The notes under the pieces were generated by a model, which was not told where the DNA came from, ran no database searches, and saw only the letters and a program-made list of their open reading frames with translations. A stretch of 64,000 nucleotides of DNA from NCBI RefSeq assembly GCF_003590095.1, contig NW_020799993.1:279262-343261 (forward strand). The letters are read 5' to 3'. Position numbers and translations under genes: made by a program. Of the stretch, positions 28,101 to 40,999 are shown piece after piece; within the stretch, counting starts at the first letter, position 1, and every line of letters begins with the position of its first letter. Origin of the DNA: Trichoplusia ni. Its lineage: Eukaryota > Arthropoda > Insecta > Lepidoptera > Noctuidae.

Positions 28101-31100
28101 TTCTCATCGCCATAACAGAGAAGAGATTTGTTACGATGGTCAAATGTACATCTATCACCTCGGTTGCCATTCGTGGATTCCATTGGACGTGTTGGGTAAA
28201 ATCAGACGTTTCTATCCAAAGAAACAGGGAGTTTTTGCACATGCTGCAGCCCTACGTCCCCCTTCCACTTTGTTGATTGTCGGTGGTTACCATGGCAACG
28301 TCAACGGTGAGTTTTTATTTAAACGTGGAATATATTGAAATTATGTTAAGAAATTTATGTTACCTACAATCTGCTATTTTGCTGCTTTTAGGGGATTTAC
28401 TAGCTTACATGGTACCAAGTTGGCAAGCAGGCATCACGAATGATGACCCTGAGTCTGCTTGTCGCCGACATCGTTCACAACCTGAATGTCTTGCGGACCC
28501 TGAGTGTGGCTGGTGCTCTGCCGACGATGTACGTATTACCAGATACTACTACCACAGAATACGTGTGAAAACTTAATATGTGTAAAATATTTAATACGTT
28601 TCATAATTTACAGACTTGCTATGGTAGAAGAATTGGTGCCAATTGTACGACCAATCTACAGTCGATTCGGTGTGGCGGTATTTGCCCTGCCCTGGGCGAC
28701 TGCCACTCTTGCCTCATCCACGGACCGCCCCCCGGGAGACGAAACAACACTCGCACGCCCCTACCATCTGTCAGTACTAAGCTAGGTCTGGACCAGTGTA
28801 ACTGGTGCGTGCAAAATGCTCGATGTCATCACAAAGATGGTAAGATCATCTAAACGAAAACAAGTAATTATGTGCATTCAGTAATATAAACACAATTTAA
28901 TAAATTTATTACTTCTTAGATAATTATGGCGTGTGCGGAGAAGACACACCATCCGAAAATCCTGGCTGGTGGGGCTCCACGGGCACAGAAGTAACGACAC
29001 CAGACGAATGCAAAGTTCTAGACAAACGGCCCGGTCTCACTTTCCTTAGATATCAACAACCGGCCGATTGGAACCATCCAGACGGAGTGTCCGTAGTAAA
29101 TGCGACTACTGTCGACTGGGTAACCGGAGGCGGCAGCAACCATATATTCAGCGGAGCGAGTGAGGCGCGGCTGCGAGGCTGGCTGCATATACCGCAGTAC
29201 TGGAACGGCACAGGCGAAACCTTGCACATATGCGCCGGATACTCGAACATATCTCTAGCATTGGGAGACAGCACTGGGCCAGTAGCCAACCTGACAGCAC
29301 AACCGTCAGCTTGCTCACTCGTTGACTGGCCAACGTTGTTCCCCGGCCGCCTTGCAGTCGACATGCACGCTAATGACTCATTACACACCGGTTTATATCC
29401 GTCGCACCACCATGCTAAAATGGAGTTACTTCATAACAAGTCTCAAGAAAGTGCCAAGGTAATCAATATTCATCTAAAGCATAATTATTATTTTCATTTG
29501 TCATTCCTATATGTACGTATGTATTTGTACAATTGTGTTTATTCTCGGCAAACTGTTATTACATAATTGCAAGGTGTTTACGAAATTGTGTACCATTAAT
29601 GTGATATTGTTTTAGGTATTCACCTTCGAATTCTTGGAGCCTTACTCGGATGGCCAGTGTTCAAAGTATGATAACTGTCTCTTATGTCTTGCTGATGCTG
29701 CCTGTGGCTGGTGCGAGCTTACAGATCGATGCGAACCAAGAAATACGGACGAGACGACTTCATGCGTCGCTGATGGAGAATGGAGGTACCTCACCCTGCA
29801 GCCGGCGGCGTGTCCCAACTGCTCGAACTACATCAGCTGCGAGCGCTGCGTGGTGGGCAACTACTGCGAGTGGTGGGCGGACGAGGCCAGGTGTGCGCGG
29901 CGCGGGCGCGCGGGCGGCGCCATCGCCGAGCCCGCGCTGTGCCCCGCGCCCTGCCGCCTGCGCGCCGACTGCGAGCACTGTCTGGACGAGCGCGGCCGCT
30001 GCGTCTGGTGCGAGGCCACGCAGCAGTGCTTCAGCTTCAGCGTCTACACCAGCGAGTACCAGTTCGGGCTGTGCCGCGAGTGGCTCGACCGCGCCTCGTC
30101 GCCGCCCGACGACACGGTGCGCAAGTCTGGCCAGTGCAAGTCCTGTCGCCGCCACGTGCAGTGTTCGGCGTGCCTGCGCAGCATGGGCTGCGGCTGGTGC
30201 TATTCACACGATAACCCGATCAACGGTGCTTGTACCGAAGGTGATTTCACCAGGTCACATGCCGACTGCGCCGCTGTGTTGAACGTAACCTCTACTGACG
30301 CTGGTTGGGCGTATGCACAATGTCCTGACGTCGATGAATGCGGCCTCGGTCTGCACGACTGTCACGAGCACGCTATCTGTAATAACACACATGGATCTTA
30401 TAACTGTAAATGTAAGCAAGGCTACATCGGAGACGGCAAGAAGAGTTGTATGCGAACCTGTTACAACAACTGTATCCACGGTTATTGCCTCGGTTCACCA
30501 CACTTCAAATGCAACTGCGACTTGGGTTGGACGGGAGCAGATTGTTCTATAAACTGCGGTTGTCATAACCATTCAACTTGTAACAAAGGCGTTGGCCGGT
30601 GTGATGAGTGTCAGGATTGGACGGAAGGCGAGTTCTGTGAGTCTTGTAAGCCGGGCAGCCATGGCAATGCAACGACGGGGCAGGGATGTAGGAGGTGTGA
30701 CTGCAACGACCATGGTGATGAGACGCGCGGAGTGTGTGATGTTGCTACGGGCGAATGCTTATGCAAAGATAATACTGAGGGATTAAATTGTGAACGATGT
30801 AAACCAAAGTTTTATGGGGATCCCAGACATGGAGGTCGATGCTATTACCAGTGCGAGCCTAGAGGAATGTTAAATGCAACCCAAACCGAAGGCATTGGTT
30901 CTTATAAGACCGACCCCGACATTAAAACTATAGGACCTTCCAAAGAATGCTTGTGGATTATATCTGCTGAAGACATAAATGATGCTATAATTCAGTTTAC
31001 TATAAATTCTTCAACCTTCGATGTTCCGTGTGACGAAAATGCAGTATATGTTTATGATGGGCTTGGTGGCGTGCCTGATCTGAGTAATAATCAGCAGAGT

Positions 31101-34100
31101 CAGTTGTTGGGTGTGTTTTGCAATGGCGCTTCATCAGGTGTCATAGAAGCTCGCAGTGGAAATCTGACAGTACATTATAAACAGGGGCAACCCGATCAAG
31201 GATTTGAGGGAAGCTATAAGGTGCTTGCTTGCGATGGCTACTGTGGGTGGCCAAGAGTGTGCTCCAAACGGCACTGTGTATGTCGTGAAGGTTACGGCGG
31301 ACCAAACTGCGAAGTTGAAATCTGTCGTAACAATTGCAGCATGGCTGTTGGCGCTGGCGTATGTGATGCTAGCTATGGAAGATGCTTATGTAATGAAGGA
31401 TTTGGCGGAGACGATTGCTCAATCAGACTTGATAAAACGCAACTTGTGTTTACGGAACTTTTCAATTCAGAATATTTATCTGATGGTTTAGATCATTTAC
31501 GAAAAACTCTACCCAGATTCGGGCACAGCTTGGTAGCTGATAGACGAGGCTTATGGATGTTTGGAGGTTATTCACTCTCTCACGGCCCGCTAAATGATAT
31601 ACGATTTTTTGATACGAAGAATAATACATGGATGCAAGTCACAGTAGAGGCGACCCCTGACGCTAAAATGCCTGAAGGTCGCTATTTCCACGCATCTGAG
31701 ATCTATCATTCCAAACAAAACATTTATATTTACGGAGGGTTAAGTTTACAAGAAAAGACTGGACAAAATAAAACACTCGGCGATTTTTGGCAATTTAGTT
31801 TAAAGGACCAAAGATGGAGTAACATCCGAAACAAAGATAAAGATGGTTTGCCGCCATCGCTTGCCGGCCATACTCTGACCTTACAAAAATATTTAGATTA
31901 CGAAAGTTTAGTTTTAATTGGCGGTTTTTCACTCGAAGACGGATTTATGTCTGATGTTTGGGAGTTTGATCTTGACAATGAAAAATGGATTAAATTGAAA
32001 GACGAAGGTGCTAAAATTTCAGGAATAATTGGCCATAGCACAGTCTATCACGCGCCTTCACAGAGCTTATATGTGTACGGTGGTATTCTGTATACTTATA
32101 ACGGTACATCTATTTCTAACAAGTTATACTCTTTTCATTATCCTACGAAGAAATGGAGCGAACTTCCTACATTCCCTTACATAAACCATGGATATGATAA
32201 TTTGCCGCAAGCCACATACTTACATTCGGCCGTCACGACAAACGATTACATGATCATTTTTGGTGGGAGAACCGATCCTGAGAATAGATCTGATTCTCTT
32301 ATTGCTTATCTGTACAGCTGCCATCAATGGATAAGACTCGTGAAAGGTTGGTAACATTATTTAAAATATCCTTTCAATAAATAATTTAAAAGTATATTTT
32401 CTACAGACATCTTATTGTTTCAGGTATAAGTATTGTTGGACATCCTCCACCGCCTACAATAGCTCACGCTATGGCCATCGATATAGAGACCGAGAACGAG
32501 GGTTACATTTACATAATAGGTGGTTGGACCGGCAGCGCTCATTGCCAAGTCACTCGCATTTCTCTCCCGGAAGACCTGTGTTCATTGTGGAGTTCTAACA
32601 AGTTTGAGTGTCGTGGCCATATGGGCTGCAGTTTCTGCAGTACTGGAAATTACACGAAGTGTTTTTCGGTTGAGAAGCCTGGGTGCGAGGGAAGCGATAG
32701 TGTTTCGGTGAACCCGGGTACTGTGTGTGACTCAGAGACTGTGTTCATGCGCCCTTGTGAGAACTTTACAACATGCACGTCGTGTTTGGCCGCGTGGCCC
32801 ATGTACCCTGAAGATAAACCGGCTTGTCGCTGGTGTGAGTCATGTGCTGCTGCTGTTGGTATGTGCTTTCCTCATTAAATTGTACTTAATTGCCTGCACA
32901 TATTAAATTCCATGCGACCAATATGAAAATGTTTGATGTTTTAGGCGAATGTGTGTCTACGGAGGAGTCATGTACCAGTCTTAAATGTAACGCCGGCACT
33001 ACTTATATCAGCAACGTTGATTATTGCCCGGAACTGAGATGTGCGTCTTCGGACTGTGAGAAATGTGTTTCTAAAGAATGCACTTGGACTAGACATGCAG
33101 TCAGAGAAGGTAAACTAACAATGAATATATTTAATTTATAATTTTGTTACAAATATCACAAAACAGATTTTTAATATCTAATGGTTAAAACGTTTAAAAC
33201 AGGTCAGCTTACCAGAATATCAGAAGACTCAGTAGAACTCTTTAATTGGACCTGTGCGCTAATAGAAGAACCGGGACGAATAAGTCTGCGACCGACAAAG
33301 AATGACGAGTGTCCAAACAGATGCACAGTTTACGATGACTGTCAGTCGTGTCTGAGTGCCGACGGCGGCGAGGGAGGGTTTGCCGAGTGCCGCTGGGCGA
33401 CGTACCTGGGCAAGTGTATATCGCCGGCCTACCAACCGGTGTACTGTGCCGGTGGGGTGTGTGGGTTAGTCCTCACTAAGGCAGACAAGAGTAAGTGTCC
33501 GGCGCCCTGCGACACCTTCGAGCAGTGTTCCGAGTGTCTCCACCATTCGCACTGCGGCTGGTGTGCCTTACAAGGCGCCAACGGCCAGGGCGTGTGTTCC
33601 GAAGGCTCCATCGATTCACCCCTCGACTACTCCACGCGCACTACCTGCGCTGCAGTATACAATAACGTGCACCAACATAACAACACGAATGACAGTTTCT
33701 CATGGCATTACACCCGATGCCCGCCAGAAAATGAGTGCGAGAATAATCATCATCAATGTAAAGCTGAGTCTGAGGTAAGCATTTTTATGGAGAATGTCTG
33801 TCTGTTGGGTGTTTATTAATTAGAGACATATTTTTAATTTTTTTTTTTTTTACTAGGTTTGTCGCGACCTGCCGGAGGGCTATGAGTGTGCGTGTGGTCC
33901 GGGCCACAAGCGCGCGGCGAGTGCGGGCGGCGGCTGCGTGGCGGTGTGCTCGCAGGGCTGCGTGCGCGGGGCCTGCGTGCAGCCCGACGTCTGTCGCTGT
34001 GAGTTCGGCTACGTGGGCGCCAACTGCACCATCCAGTGTCAGTGCTACGGACATTCAGACTGCGAGGGACCAGACAAACTAGACAAGTGTATAGAGTGCC

Positions 34101-36230
34101 ATAATAATACAATGGTAAGTCGATAATTGTTCTGCTTTCTATTAATGTTGATTCATTGTTTCTGTTCAGACTATTCACATCGCTTTTCGTTTACGCAGGG
34201 TGACCAGTGTGATAAATGTAAGCCAAACTTCGTGGGCGACCCTGTGAATAACGTCCAGTGTGTGCCATGCTCTACCTACTGCCACGGACATACATCCATC
34301 TGTACAAGTGAGGTAGACTCGTCGACGGCGTCTCGTGATGTGGGCGGCCCGTCCGACGCGGACGACTTCTTCCGCGACGGGACCGTGGCTAAAGCGCGTT
34401 GCGTGCGATGCGCTAATAATACCGACGGCCCGCGCTGTGAGCGATGCATAGAAGGGTACTTCAGAGGATCTGATGATTTCAGGGATCCTTGTAGACCGTA
34501 AGTATAATTTGTTGTTCTCGAATAGTATATTGCTTTTAAAAATTGTGCCTTTTGTTCGCTTGACATATTGACTCAAAGAAGCAATAGATGCCTGATGGAT
34601 ATTAAATCGGAAATGAAAAAAAAAAAAACACATTGTACAATGATAATAATTATACACGTACAATGATAATATGTAGGTAGTTCAATATATAATATGTAGA
34701 AATAAAACATGATTATTCATATAACGTTCCGTTACAACGTTACTACTCTAAGGTTCAATAACAAAATATGTTTTAGATGTGAATGTCACGGCCACGGTGA
34801 CACGTGCGACCCAGTAACAGGAGAAAAGTGTAACTGTGGAAATAATACAGAGAGTGACATATCGTGTCAGACTACAAGCTCTAGTAAGAACTCAGCGCAG
34901 GAGTGCTGGCGATACCAGTGTGTGAAGTGTAAGGACCTCTATATGGGAGACCCGAGGAATGGACACCAGTGCTATAAAACAATTAATATAGAGAATAAAC
35001 TATGCTTTGATGGAAAATCAATAGGTAAGTGTTATTTCTATACTATTTAGAATATTTTATGAAAAATATTTTCTGAAATATCTTCCTTTTTTCAGATGAA
35101 TGCAAAATTAAGCCACGACCGCTATACCCCGGCCAAACAGTTTTTGTGGCTGTCAACCCGCGATACATGAACGTCGACATAAGAGTGATAGTGGATGTAA
35201 CTCAGGGCGCTGTGGACCTGTACCTGAGCCCTAACGACAGCTCCTTTGTGGTATCAGTAAACTCCAGCAATGGTGACCATGCGGTCGAGTTAGACCCCAC
35301 GTACCATAAACATGAGCCGAATCGTAGAATGCCATCGTTTGACGAGCACGTGCCAGAGGAGCCTCGAGTAACCTGGTATTACGATAAAACTGAGTATACA
35401 CTTGCCGACTATACGGCCAAGGATCTTGCCACTTACGTAACTGTAGATAGGAAGAACATTCTGCTTCGTGTCAGAAATCTGAGAAACAGGCTGGTCCTCA
35501 CACTACCGCAGAATGTTCACGAGCTGACACACACCAAGTTTTACATCGTGATTCGTGCGAGGCACACGGACGACGGGGCGGCGGGCTTCGGTGTGATATT
35601 CTTCCGTCAAGACCAGCTGCACATCGACCTGTTCGTGTTCTTCTCGGTGTTCTTCTCCTGCTTCTTTTTGTTCCTCGCGGCCTGCGTTGTCGCGTGGAAA
35701 GCGAAACAGGCAGCTGACGTCCGCCGAGCGAGGAGAAGACACGTTGTCGAGGTAAAGCTGTTCACATCATGTTAATTGATAAATTTCGAATTTTGGTTTT
35801 ATTTAAATTTACCTACATAAGAAAATATTTGTTCAGATGCTGCACATGGCCAAGCGGCCATTCGCAGCGGTAACGGTGATGCTGAGCGGTGGCGTGACGT
35901 CAGCGGGACTGCGGCGGCGGCGCCCGCCTGACCTGCGCCCTGTCGCCATCGAGCCCACCGTCGACGGCCGGGCGGCGGTCACATCGGTACTCGTCAAGTA
36001 AGTCATACGATTTCTTAAGGCCAGATTTTTCTTTGTTACGGTGCTCTACATTAATGAGTCTAATCCTATTGAACTGGAATGTAACGTGAATGCTCTCCTC
36101 CAGACTGCCGGGCGGGTCCCGCGTGCCGGTGCGGCTGGCGCTGGCGTCGTCGCTGGTGCTGGTCTCGCGCGCGCCGGCCTCGCGGCCCCGCCGGGCGCCG
36201 CCGCTGGCCCGCCTGGCCGCGCACACCTAG
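25188..36230 (+). CDS. Megf8: Multiple EGF-like domains protein 8 (Megf8), complete, 22 exons
   Basis: Large single-pass receptor-like protein, 2805 aa (human MEGF8 is of similar size). Coding exons: 25188-25358, 25438-25629, 25807-26033, 26420-26611, 26797-26896, 27032-27477, 27564-27728, 27833-27969, 28073-28306, 28392-28528, 28614-28839, 28920-29458, 29616-32346, 32424-32858, 32945-33109, 33203-33774, 33857-34114, 34199-34497, 34777-35024, 35096-35751, 35837-35997, 36104-36230. All junctions are GT-AG and phase-consistent. Start: first ATG after an in-frame TGA at 25149, followed by a signal peptide (residues 12-30). Domains: CUB (32-145), two EGFs (148-205), six kelch repeats (220-630), PSI and cysteine-rich modules, calcium-binding EGF (about 1159), laminin-type EGFs, second CUB (1331-1462), EGFs, six more kelch repeats (1551-1850), PSI/EGF/laminin-EGF modules, transmembrane helix (about 2669-2693), 110-residue tail with MAKRPFA at 2714-2720. 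In vertebrates MEGF8 works with the E3 ligase MGRN1 and MOSMO to limit Smoothened at the cell surface and acts in left-right patterning; the role here is inferred. Confidence 0.95.
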
Positions 36231-39200
36231 GCGCCGCGCCCTGCTGCTGGCGCTGCTCAATAATGAATCTCTGCTCAACGGAGCTCGAACCGATATTTCA
36301 GTTCAACGTAAAATGTACGTATACAGGCTGCGATTGATTATTTCATCACGGGCCGCAACAATTTAAGTTAATTTTCAAAATATTTAGGACGGGTGTTGTA
36401 GATTTTTACGTGTATGTATATAACGATCGGTGAGTGGTGAGATTGGTCTCCACTTACACAATTTTTGTCGAGGATCTGCCATTATCTTCGCTATTTATTG
36501 AATCTCATAACTGTGTCGTTTCGATACGAGCGAGGAGCCAAAGGTATCAAAATTGAGCGCAAACTATGCGCGGGTTGTGAATAGCCGATATCTGCTAATC
36601 TGTTGTGTTGTTTAAATCGAAATTTTATTATGTAATGTTGATGCGAAATTTTGTTAAAGGAATGTTATTGAATGTCTATATTATGAGTTAGCTTCAGATC
36701 TTTATTTACAAGTTTTAGTAGTCTGTAATATCGCAGCTGATAATTTCTAGGGTACATTATAAAACTATGTTCCTATGGATAGTTGAATCTCTTAAAAGAT
36801 ATTATTAGTTATTTAAATTTATCTATGGGCAGTTGTTTTCTAAATTGGTTACATTTATGTATGTTATATGTATTTTAGATAAATTATTTAGAATCAATTG
36901 TTTATGGCATCTAAATAAGAATATATATCTCAAAGTATTTTAGAAGATACCAGGCATATTAGAGAAAGGAAGGTTTTTGTTTATGAAGCTCTGGTTCTAT
37001 TTAAATAATGGTATTTTTACTAATTTTATTGTTAAATTTATTAAAAATACCGCCACCCGTTGGTCAAAAAAAAGTGCTTCAGCAAATTTTTTCTTCATTA
37101 GACAGTTAATGAAATAGACAAATTTATTTGCATACAATATATAATCCCTGTCAATGTTACCAGTTACATTATTTAGTGGGAAAGAGTTTTCACTCTAGTA
37201 AACCGAGACTGCTATTCATGTATAACAACTTTCTTTTTTCTGATTGTATCAGACATATTTTATGCTTTGCACACATCTGCTAGCATCTATTACGGTGTTC
37301 ACGTTATGTTTGCCATGTTTCTTAGTCATAAATCTCACAAATAAGACAAAAATAAACCTAAGATATAAAAAATGTACGTACCTACCCAATTAGGAACCAT
37401 TTTGTATTAGTATCTATATATTTTCCAAACTCGAATAATTACGTAACTGCTGGTCATAAGTAATGTTTTACGTATCTATGGGTATATTATGTGTGTGGTA
37501 TTAACACAGTAATTGCTAGAATACATGTTGTTGTACCAGTTTTAGTTCGGCCGAGCGAAACGTTAGTCAAACGTGCAATATTTGTAAATTGAGATATAGA
37601 ATTAGATCATGAATACGTATATATCTTTAAAAAAATCGGTGTCTCAAATTTTATCGATCTTAAGCGTCGGCCGGATGTAATGTGGCCATGTTGTATATAG
37701 TAAAAAAATACAGTATTCTATAGCAAAGTTGTTAGATATTTTAAATTACGGCAGACAATATAGCCTCGTTTTCGATACGTCTTATCAGGTGTCCCATGTA
37801 TTATAATCATTATGTGAATAGTTCCAATTTTAAATGCTTGTACAGATATTAAAGCAATTAATTTTCATGATTAACTTGCTCATTAGTAATCAGCAGTATT
37901 GTGTAAATGGATTGATCAATTATTATAATGTATAAGTAGAAGTGTAATAAATAATTAGGTAGGATTAACTTTAACATATTAAGAGAGTACTGAATATTGT
38001 TATGGCTACATTATTAAGTTAAACATAATCAAATGAATTGTACTTGATCAAAGGTATAAGCCGAGTCCAAATTACATTCCAATTGTATAATATCTTTGTA
38101 CATAAAATAATGTGTAATAATTGTGAATTACCAAATTTTAGATCAGGTATCAAAGAGCTTTAAGGATATTTATACTAAGAAATTTATTGCTCATAACCTT
38201 CGATTAGAACTTTCTGATATACATTCAAATGCATTTATATATTATTTGACAAAGTAAAATGGGATTTGTTTACATTGACTGTAAAATACCTAGTTAGTAT
38301 CTCATTTGTGGACAAAGTAATGAGGGTTCTGTGTAACTTTAGAAAATTAAGCATAAGTGAACCATGCATTTTTAAACTATTAAAATTATAGTGAAATTAT
38401 TCGTGCGATGTAATGTGTATATGCTATTAGGTTTATTCATATGTAACTAGATAGGGCTTCTAGCTCTTACATTCTCAATTTATGCAGTAATCTCTCTGAA
38501 AATTGTTGTAACAAGTGTTATTTATAACATGATTTCGTCCTATTTTATGCTCAATGATATAATTATTAAAGCCCTTATATCTGTTAGTAGGTATGAATTG
38601 CCAAAATGACAATGAGGTAGGTCTTCATAACAGAAGTATTGTAAACCACTTTTTCTTACTTGCTCTCACAAGAATAGTGATGTCCATTCTATATAGTTAC
38701 TAGTTTGTATTAATTATTGAATTTTATTACTAGGTATTGGGTTTACCTTAGAAAAATAAGCATAATTTTATTTGCTCAAAATATTTTTATACGGAATTAT
38801 GACAGCTCTGTAATGCATTTTATGAAGGTATATCCTTTGTACAAACTTTCTGTATCTGATTCTTCGTAGTCTGCTTTTCTGATGAACATCATGTTGAGCT
38901 AACTAATAGCCATCCTTGCTTTTCTTCAGGTGTGATATTATTTTAAGTGTTTACTGTAACAACCTATAAAGATGCCCATTCATGTAAACAATTAGATTAT
39001 GGAAGTGTTTTATTTGATAGTTATCTATATATTTGGTACATTTGATTATGTAATCGTATTTTTTGTAAAATATTATAGTTATATTTATATGGGCAGCTTT
39101 ATCAATAAATAAGACTTAGGTGTGCATTACAATGTGATTTCATACAAGGCTTTTATGTAATGAACAGATCTTTTTAGCACACCACTGTTGTAACAAATTG

Positions 39201-39340
39201 TCCATCAAAGACTTTCAACGCAATATTTACTTTCATTTAAATGGAATCTTATGGCAGTATTATGTACAAGCAATATATATATTTTTGTTTAACCTGAATG
39301 TATAATAAATGTTTATAAAATAAAATATACTGTTGGTTGT
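36231..39340 (+). other. Megf8 3' untranslated region
   Basis: AT-rich, no coding exon on either strand, running from the Megf8 stop (TAG 36228-36230) to a pair of AATAAA signals at 39304 and 39319 followed by a GT-rich stretch. A 3.1-kb 3' UTR is inferred from this; a shorter form using an internal signal is possible. Confidence 0.6.
39304..39324 (+). terminator. Tandem poly(A) signals for Megf8
   Basis: AATAAA at 39304-39309 and again at 39319-39324, then TGTTGGTTGT downstream, a typical GT-rich cleavage element. Confidence 0.6.
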
Positions 39341-39354
39341 AAAAACAAATTTGT

Positions 39355-39360
39355 TTTATT
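39355..39360 (-). terminator. Poly(A) signal candidate for ENY2
   Basis: AATAAA on the minus strand (TTTATT on plus), about 200 bp past the ENY2 stop and only about 30 bp from the Megf8 signals on the other strand. Confidence 0.45.
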
Positions 39361-39555
39361 GTTATTTTAAATGCAAAAATTATAGAAATAGTGGTTTTAA
39401 TAGTACAATTTAAAATTAAGGTTTATATTCTACAGCACTGATAAAATCAATTACTTCACCTAAAATTAAGTAGAATTATAATAGAATTTATATATAAATC
39501 ACTGAGTAAAGCAACTTAATGTAATAAATAATCCATTTCGGTTGACAAAATGGAC

Positions 39556-39936
39556 CTATTGATCTTTCTGAGTAAGAAGGTATGTTTTGATTTTTTGAAG
39601 CAATTCCTTCTTTACAGTGTCTGGGACTAGCGCACGAGCGCGAGGAGTCACTTTAGTAACCAACATATCAAATGTGACATTGCTGTTTTCATTTTCCTTT
39701 ACGGCTTCTCGGCATAGCATTCTAACTTGATCCCTCCAACCACATTCGATTAATCGTCTCCTTAATAGTTCTCTGAACCTATAAGAAAAACAAGTCCAAT
39801 TTATTTACCAGTAAAATTGATAAAATTTAGATACAGTTCAACATAAATAAAACGAAAGGTAAAGCAAAACTTTTCACCTTTCGCGATCTCCACTTAAAAC
39901 CAACCGTTGATGTGCAATAGTGTTGTTCACGGTCAT
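39556..39936 (-). CDS. e(y)2: Transcription and mRNA export factor ENY2 (enhancer of yellow 2)
   Basis: Small nuclear protein of 93 aa in two coding exons, 39936-39878 and 39778-39556 (stop TAG at 39558-39556), joined by a 99-bp GT-AG intron that splits an arginine codon. ENY2 is a subunit of the SAGA histone-deubiquitinase module (with Sgf11, Usp22/Nonstop) and of the TREX-2 mRNA-export complex at the nuclear pore. The family hallmarks are clear: a helix with RRLIECGWRDQVR, the block NVTFDMLVTKVTPRARALVP, and the terminal helix VKKELLQKIKTYLL. Length matches the family (about 100 aa). A splice acceptor (TTTTGTAG) lies 4-5 bases upstream of the ATG on the minus strand, so a non-coding 5' exon is likely. 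Too fragmented for long-ORF searches; found by reading the reverse strand. Confidence 0.93.
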
Positions 39937-40999
39937 ATTGCTACAAAAGAAGAAACAGTTATTATTAAAAATAGCATAAGAACCCAATTGAATTTTATGA
40001 TAATGCACAATGTAGCCAATGTTTGACAAAATAAAAGTACGGATTTGATTTATAAATACGAACCTATTTGGTGTATTTTATATTTAAATTTAGTTTCTAA
40101 GTAAAAGATGTAGCCTGTGGAAATGAGATCTGTATTTTGAATATATCTCTCTTATTTTCTTATTTCAATCTTTATAAATTCAGTCGATCCGTCGATGTTT
40201 GACATCTGTTTTGATGAAAGATGTTTGACAATTGACATTAATGACTTTCGATCAGTGGGTTGCCACTTTTTCCATCCGTGAGAGATCGGTGTTCATGCAG
40301 AAAAACTCTGACGCAATTATAATTTCCTTGCTCTGAAGACAGGACTTGGAGAAGCTTCTGAAGACTGGCTCAGAAGGAAGTAAAATTCAAAGAACTTTTT
40401 CATAATTGTGTATACTCATTGGTGCACTATAGATATTTTGGAGGTGCATCCTAGATGCGATACTAGGCTTCTATGAGGATATTAAATAAACTTGGATAAA
40501 CATTTAAAACTCACAGGAGATGAAGGGAGAACACAAGTGCTGTGCACAAGTGACTCAAGTGGCATGTCAAGCAAGTGTCAACAGACAACAATTGTCTGTC
40601 AATAATTAAAATAACAAGACTGATTCGCTTATTTACAGTTTTGATTCAATTTTAATGCTGTAAGTTATCTTGAACGAAATGTATCTAGTCAGTACTCATT
40701 ATATTGATTTATCGATTGCTTTGCAATATCCTCTCAATCTATCCAGCATTTTGTAGAAGACGTATCTGCTCAATTAATTATTTATAATAAAAACAGCAAT
40801 ACTTCTGCGAAATGATTAACCTAGTCTATTCAATCAATAAAATGCTAGCCACTCTTAGGGTACGAGTGAATATTAAATGAACTTGCTTGAAAATAGAAAC
40901 TAATGTTTTTGATTCAGTTTTATGATCTTAGAGCTCCTAATCTATAAGGATTTTTTAATTTCAGACTTTATTTATTATTCAAAGAATACATTCGATATC
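39937..40999. promoter_or_regulatory. Divergent intergenic region between ENY2 and the zinc-finger gene
   Basis: About 1 kb between two genes transcribed away from each other; it must hold the 5' exons and promoter(s) of both. A splice acceptor (TTTTAATTTCAG, ending 40964) precedes the zinc-finger start, so that gene has at least one upstream non-coding exon here. A short inverted repeat, CAGACAACAATTGTCTG, lies at about 40583-40599. I cannot place transcription start sites. Confidence 0.5.

Noticed and set aside
29760..30155. Long open frames antisense or shifted within Megf8 exon 13
   Set aside because: Shadows of a GC-rich part of the exon; residue content is Ala/Arg/Pro and the true frame has conserved cysteines.
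40922..40999. 26-codon N-terminal extension of the zinc-finger protein
   Set aside because: A splice acceptor ending at 40964 lies inside it and the residues are hydrophobic and unrelated to the family start.
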